A stretch of DNA of 64,000 bases, taken from the NCBI GenBank assembly GCA_963768715.1, contig CAVYJC010000011.1, positions 1-64,000 of the forward strand, read 5' to 3'. Shown in pieces: positions 60,125 to 64,000 of this stretch (position 1 is its first letter; every line of letters starts with the position of its first letter). Under the pieces are notes generated by a model. The model did no database searches. It was not told where the DNA came from and saw only the letters and a program-made list of their open reading frames with translations. The position numbers and the translations under genes were made by a program. This DNA comes from DATKEJ01 sp963768715. Its GTDB lineage: Bacteria > Bacteroidota > Rhodothermia > Rhodothermales > DATKEJ01.

Positions 60125-62037
60125 GACCCCGCTCGTACGAGCTCAATGGTTTTCGAGTGCTGCTCCCCGACGATGCGCAAGAAATAGATGCCGGAAACGA
60201 CCGGCCTTCCGTCGGCCGACCGGCCATCCCATACAATGCGATGTGCGCCGGCCGTGAGGTACTGCTCGGTCAGCGTCGAGACATGGGCGCCAAGGGCCGA
60301 ATACACCTCAGTTCGGATTTTTTGCGGCGTCCGGACTTGAATCTCGATCGTGGCGTGGCTCGCATTGGGACCAAACGGATTTGGGTACGCTCCAGTCACC
60401 TCCAAATCGACCGGCAGCTCGATCGGTTCCGAGCCGGCCAGCGCCGTTTTGGATGCGCTTATATCGAAGACAGCCTCCTCAGCCCAAGAAGATCCTTGGA
60501 ACGAAGGGTCTATGGCCTGGACGCTCCAATAGTATGTGCCAGGAGGGAGATTGCGGATCAACCAGGACGTGTTGTTCTGGACATTGCCCATGTCCGCCAC
60601 CATGCGCCGTCCGGTGTCGATATTCGACATGGGGCTCACAACGTCGAGCGATGCCTTTTTCGAGCCAATACGAATATTGTAGGTGAGTCCGGCGGAGGGC
60701 GTTTCGACGTCGATGGCTGCATCCCACGCCAGAAGAACGGCGCCATCCGACGCGTCGGTCCGGAGGTTGGTCGGTGCGGCCGGTTGATTGTTGACGCGGC
60801 GGTGGTCGTTTCGGTACTGAACGAGCTTTCCACTGCCCGCAACGACGACGTCGAGATCGCCGTCGGCATCGTAGTCCCCGAAACCGAGCCCCCCATACCG
60901 GATTCCGGCGAGGTTGAGAGCCGGCACAAAGGTATCATCACCTTGGTTGCGGTAGAATCGCGTAAAGGTGGGGCCCGTTCCTCCCTTTCCACCCGCGATC
61001 ACGATGTCGAGAAACCCGTCATTGTCGTAGTCGCCAAAACGGGCCGTCCCGAACGCGGCATCATCCAAGGCGGCCTCGACGTCTGTGAATCGGCCCTGGC
61101 CGTCGTTTCGAAAGACCCTGCTCCGTTCATAGACGATGAGCGGACTCAGCACGCCTCCTGAAAGGACGATATCGAGGTCGCCGTCGTTGTCGTAATCACC
61201 CCAGTCGACATTGGAGAAAGCGAGACCCGGGAAGTTCGTATCGACTTCCTCGAATACTCCGCCGTTATTGCGAAGCAGTTTCGTCGCAAAACCGGTCGGT
61301 GTGTAGACCCCGGTGAGGATGATGTCCAGATCACCGTCCGAATCGAAATCACCGAATTTGGCCTCACCAACCGACGTGTACGGCAGCTGTATCCCCGAGT
61401 CGGAAAGCGATCCGTTATCGTTGTTGTACAGCCGAGAGACGATCTCTTCGTCTCTCTGGCCCGTCAGTAATAGATCGGGATCTCCATCGTTGTCATAGTC
61501 GCCCCAGTCGATGGATCCGCCCACGACACCAATCAGGTCGACGTCGGAGATGGGAACGTACTCGGTCCCGTGCGGCGCATAGATCCGCGTACTCAAGTCG
61601 AAGGGTTGGTCGACGCTCGCCGATCCTGAGACCGCAAATTCGAGTAGTCCGTCGTTGTTGAAGTCGATCCAGGCTATGTTACCCAGCCAGAGCGGAGTGA
61701 CGCCTCGTGACCGCGTCCGGTAATGGTGCCGCCATCGCATCACGCCCCTGTCGTCGAACTCCTCCTCTGCGAGGTTGATATAGACCCTTGTAACGGGTCC
61801 ATTGTTCGTGAGGCCCGTCAACAGCAGATCGAGATCCCCGTCCAGATCCTGATCACCCCAGGCTGCTTGAGCATAATCCAGACCGGCGAGGTTCATTTCG
61901 GAGGGCTGGAGATCGATGAGTTCGTACGTAAACGGCGGTTCGGGAGTGTCCTGTCCGTGCAGTTCGGCAACCCGAAACAAGAGTGAGCAAACGAGCGCCA
62001 GGACGAGGATGCTGGATTTGTATGCATTTTGATGCAT
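60121..62037 (-). CDS. FG-GAP/VCBS repeat protein with T9SS tail
   Basis: ATG at 62037 gives 638 residues. After a signal peptide come about seven FG-GAP/VCBS-type repeats with D-x-D-x-D-G-D loops (WGDQDLDGDLDLLLTG, IDFNNDGLLEFAVSG, WGDYDNDGDPDLLLTG, DSDGDLDIILTG, DYDNDGFLDIVIAG, DYDADGDLDVVVAG), forming a beta propeller with calcium loops. A fibronectin-like domain (PAAPTNLRTDASDGAVLLAW) and a T9SS tail (GAYPNPFGPNASHATIEIQV to VSGIYFLRIVG) follow. It opens the operon whose next gene starts within its stop codon. Such proteins may bind a polymer at the cell surface for the receptor. Confidence 0.92.
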   Translation of the reverse strand: MHQNAYKSSILVLALVCSLLFRVAELHGQDTPEPPFTYELIDLQPSEMNLAGLDYAQAAWGDQDLDGDLDLLLTGLTNNGPVTRVYINLAEEEFDDRGVMRWRHHYRTRSRGVTPLWLGNIAWIDFNNDGLLEFAVSGSASVDQPFDLSTRIYAPHGTEYVPISDVDLIGVVGGSIDWGDYDNDGDPDLLLTGQRDEEIVSRLYNNDNGSLSDSGIQLPYTSVGEAKFGDFDSDGDLDIILTGVYTPTGFATKLLRNNGGVFEEVDTNFPGLAFSNVDWGDYDNDGDLDIVLSGGVLSPLIVYERSRVFRNDGQGRFTDVEAALDDAAFGTARFGDYDNDGFLDIVIAGGKGGTGPTFTRFYRNQGDDTFVPALNLAGIRYGGLGFGDYDADGDLDVVVAGSGKLVQYRNDHRRVNNQPAAPTNLRTDASDGAVLLAWDAAIDVETPSAGLTYNIRIGSKKASLDVVSPMSNIDTGRRMVADMGNVQNNTSWLIRNLPPGTYYWSVQAIDPSFQGSSWAEEAVFDISASKTALAGSEPIELPVDLEVTGAYPNPFGPNASHATIEIQVRTPQKIRTEVYSALGAHVSTLTEQYLTAGAHRIVWDGRSADGRPVVSGIYFLRIVGEQHSKTIELVRAGS

Positions 62038-62327
62038 AACGACCCTCCGGGGAAATGGATCAAGCGCGGCAAGCCTGAGCCCGCCGGTAACATTGACTAA
62101 AACAATGGTACAGACTGCAACTACAAAAGGCTAAACGTAATCCCTGTGTCGATTTGGCGATCGTCCGGACGCCAACCGGCTGATTCGACGAAACACCGGA
62201 CCATCGTGGCTCGACCAACGGAACGAGCGGCGCTTGTCGGTCATCCATTTCAGCACCAAATCTCTTGACGGAAATAGGTAGGTTTGGACTCACAAGTCTG
62301 GGTCAGTGTATCAACGCGGGAAACGCC
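62038..62327. other. Divergent spacer between the FG-GAP operon and the YD-like gene
   Basis: 290 bases without coding signal. A TAGGTTTG word (62279-62286), like the Bacteroidota -7 box TAnnTTTG, lies 42 bases before the ATG at 62328; a TTG at 62265 is closer than the consensus spacing for the -33 box, so a promoter is only possible. Confidence 0.35.
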
Positions 62328-63884
62328 ATGCGACCGATCGTTGTGATCCTGCTGACGGCCTTGGTTTTGACTGTCGAGCAATCAGCTCGCGCCCAGAATG
62401 TCGAGCCAATCCGTCGTCCTGGAGAAAACATTTGGGTGCCTCCGGAGGCACCTGAGGCCTCTTGTACGGAGTATTGGGATCTACCACAGCCGCTGCTCGG
62501 CGTGGACTGGCGCGCCTTCCCACCTCCTGGACTGCTCGAGGAAACACCGGAGAGATACGACGCAGGGACCTCGAGATGGTTGCCCGGTATCGAATCTAAG
62601 CTGGGAGAGTTGGAAGGTCCACGGTTTTTCACATACGACGAGTCTGGGAGAATCTCGACGTGGACTGTGACGTCCGGACCATTCAAGGATCCGACGAGGA
62701 ATCAAGTCAGGTCGTTGTATGCGTACGATGAATCGGGAAACCTGACAGACATTACGCAACAGAGTTGGGATTCTCCGTCCTGGACCAACGAAGTCCGGTC
62801 GATCTACATCTACACTGCGGCAGGACTCATAGATGGTGCGGAGCATCACGTATGGAAAGACTCCTGGAATGTGTTCGCGCGAACAAACTGTCTTTATGGT
62901 AACAATGGGAGGTTGGAGTACCGTATAGAACAAACGTGCCCGCTTACTCCGGTGGAGAACCCGAATCCACCATGCCAGGACACCGATAGCACCCGGTTCG
63001 AGTACGACGCATCCGGCAGAATTACTCTGGAGTACAGACGTACACGGACATTCACCCAACCATGGGAGACGCCGCTGCCCGTCGGATACACATACGATGA
63101 AGAAGGGAGATTGATAGAGAAGAACGATACGGGAACGCGAGAACGCTTCGTGTGGGTGTACGATGATTACGGACGCTTGTCGGAGGAGACCCTGTTCACG
63201 TTGGGGACAAAAAGGCGTACTCGCTATGAGTACCAACATGCGGGTCTCTTGACCCGTGTCGCAACGGATACGTGGATTACTAGCCTCGAGGCCTGGGTCG
63301 AAGAAGGTGAGGTACGTTACCAGTACAACCCGCTGCTGAACCTTGGTGCAGAATTCGATTACGAGGGCGGGTCAGTTATCTGGCGGCGGCGACATTACGA
63401 GTACGACGGCCGCGACAACTTGATGTCTAGTGCCCAGGATGAATGGGTCGGCTCGGGTTGGCGCCCAGTGTTCACGGAAGAATTTGTTTACCATGACGCC
63501 GGTTTTCTGGAAGAGTATCGGTCCGACGATTATGTATCTGGCCGAGTCGCTGGACGGAATCGCGTGCTGTACAGCTATGCTGTCGGGACAGGTCTCTCTG
63601 GTAGGAATGACGACCTGAGCCGGCGCGTCGGATTGGAGCAGAACCATCCCAATCCGTCCAGCCTGCAGACGACGATCGCTTATACCCTTTCGCAGCCGGC
63701 GCACGTCGCCCTGGACGTCTTCGACCTCATGGGGCGGCGAGTAGAAACACTCGTGTCGGGTGATCAGTCTGCGGGCCGACACCGAATCACTCTCGAGACC
63801 GGCGATTTGCCGTCCGGCATTTACTTCTATCGGCTGGAGACAGGCGGCGCCGTCAAAACCAGGCGCATGGTTGTGGTCAGATAG
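62328..63884 (+). CDS. T9SS-exported protein with YD-like repeats
   Basis: ATG at 62328 gives 518 residues. A signal peptide ends near ARAQ. The middle (about residues 100-420) has YD/RHS-like repeats with the YDESGxL or YDxxGRL unit: FTYDESGRISTWTV, AYDESGNLTDITQ, FEYDASGRITLEYRR, TYDEEGRLIEKND, VYDDYGRLSEETL, HYEYDGRDNLMSSAQ. No RHS core motif or toxin domain follows. The end is a T9SS tail (NHPNPSSLQTTIAYTLSQPA to GIYFYRLETGG). It is exported, likely surface-linked; the repeat type is common in polymorphic toxins and surface proteins, but here no toxin tip is seen. Confidence 0.82.
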   Translation: MRPIVVILLTALVLTVEQSARAQNVEPIRRPGENIWVPPEAPEASCTEYWDLPQPLLGVDWRAFPPPGLLEETPERYDAGTSRWLPGIESKLGELEGPRFFTYDESGRISTWTVTSGPFKDPTRNQVRSLYAYDESGNLTDITQQSWDSPSWTNEVRSIYIYTAAGLIDGAEHHVWKDSWNVFARTNCLYGNNGRLEYRIEQTCPLTPVENPNPPCQDTDSTRFEYDASGRITLEYRRTRTFTQPWETPLPVGYTYDEEGRLIEKNDTGTRERFVWVYDDYGRLSEETLFTLGTKRRTRYEYQHAGLLTRVATDTWITSLEAWVEEGEVRYQYNPLLNLGAEFDYEGGSVIWRRRHYEYDGRDNLMSSAQDEWVGSGWRPVFTEEFVYHDAGFLEEYRSDDYVSGRVAGRNRVLYSYAVGTGLSGRNDDLSRRVGLEQNHPNPSSLQTTIAYTLSQPAHVALDVFDLMGRRVETLVSGDQSAGRHRITLETGDLPSGIYFYRLETGGAVKTRRMVVVR

Positions 63885-64000
63885 ATCGTGACACTTCAGC
63901 TTCTTCGCCGGTTCGCTCGCTAATGAGTCGGAACGATTCGGTGAAGGATTGCTTTGAGCCCACAGACCCGTAGAGCTCGCTCCCGACAGCGCCGGTGCCA
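63877..64000 (-). CDS. Possible 3' end of a gene entering from the right edge
   Basis: A minus-strand frame is open from the window edge to a TGA at 63877-63879 and reads protein-like to the end (GTGAVGSELYGSVGSKQSFT, ESFRLISERTGEEAEVSRSI), with codon use like its neighbours. It would overlap the end of the YD-like gene by eight bases. Only 40 codons are visible, so the call is tentative. Confidence 0.35.
   Translation of the reverse strand, partial: GTGAVGSELYGSVGSKQSFTESFRLISERTGEEAEVSRSI

Noticed and set aside
62265..62286. Full Bacteroidota promoter before the YD-like gene
   Set aside because: TAGGTTTG fits the -7 box but the TTG is 11 bases away, short of the usual 17-23.

Overview
The window is GC-rich (roughly 58-60 % by eye) and reads as a chromosomal contig from a Bacteroidota-type bacterium, most likely of the Rhodothermia or a related lineage. 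The reasons are inferential: at least six secreted proteins end in the N-Y/F-P-N-P-F plus FlgD-like fold used as a type IX secretion (T9SS) C-terminal sorting domain, a TonB-dependent receptor is paired with a DUF4249-type lipoprotein, and ATP-dependent PEP carboxykinase, a cytochrome bd oxidase and a DoxX-like protein are present. No ribosomal RNA or ribosomal protein gene is here to fix the taxonomy.

Layout. 0-9 kb: a truncated SSS-family sodium/solute symporter, a VapBC toxin-antitoxin pair with an unusual three-box operator, a Gfo/Idh/MocA oxidoreductase, small membrane proteins and secreted proteins of unknown role. 9-15 kb: a damaged stretch where a SHOCT-like membrane protein, a transglutaminase-like protein, a REP-associated transposase and a large T9SS-exported SdrD_B/C39-like protein all carry frameshifts; the transposase sits inside REP clusters. 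15-23 kb: DHFR-family reductase, aldo/keto reductase, then a polysaccharide-degrading group (sulfatase, GH5 mannanase-like, GH27 alpha-galactosidase, DUF5060/DUF4038 hydrolase) that fits galactomannan or a related plant/algal glycan. 23-29 kb: potassium channel with RCK domain, cytochrome P450 translated directly after an M1 metallopeptidase, then a 760-base repeat-rich spacer.

29.3-36.9 kb is the most interesting metabolic unit: five tightly spaced genes for a class III aminotransferase, a nitrilase-superfamily amidase, a long Orn/Lys/Arg-type PLP decarboxylase, an ATP-grasp ligase (frameshifted near its end) and a C45 (penicillin acyltransferase-like) Ntn hydrolase. Together these look like a pathway that makes an amine, joins it to an acid and trims or transfers the amide. 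The product is unknown.

37-46 kb: tRNA-Leu(CAG) with a strong terminator, a 0.76-kb nucleotidyltransferase cassette present twice (37.45 and 45.36 kb), a large lamin-tail-like T9SS protein, and aspartate aminotransferase overlapping pckA by four bases behind a leader that can form a perfect H-type pseudoknot. 46-56 kb: a second SHOCT-like protein, a repeat protein interrupted by an amber codon, DinB-like protein, a deletion derivative of rsgA, Phd-VapC and MazEF modules, cydAB and the intact rsgA. 55.6-64 kb: tandemly duplicated remains of a T9SS tail, a flavoprotein disulfide reductase-like gene, an overlapping FG-GAP/TonB receptor/DUF4249 operon, and a YD-like T9SS protein.

Recurrent themes are type IX cargo, toxin-antitoxin modules, REP-like elements, and short intergenic tandem repeats whose sequence varies but whose unit is nearly always seven bases. 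About ten frameshifts plus one amber codon fall in eight genes; whether these are real decay or residual assembly error cannot be settled from the sequence alone.
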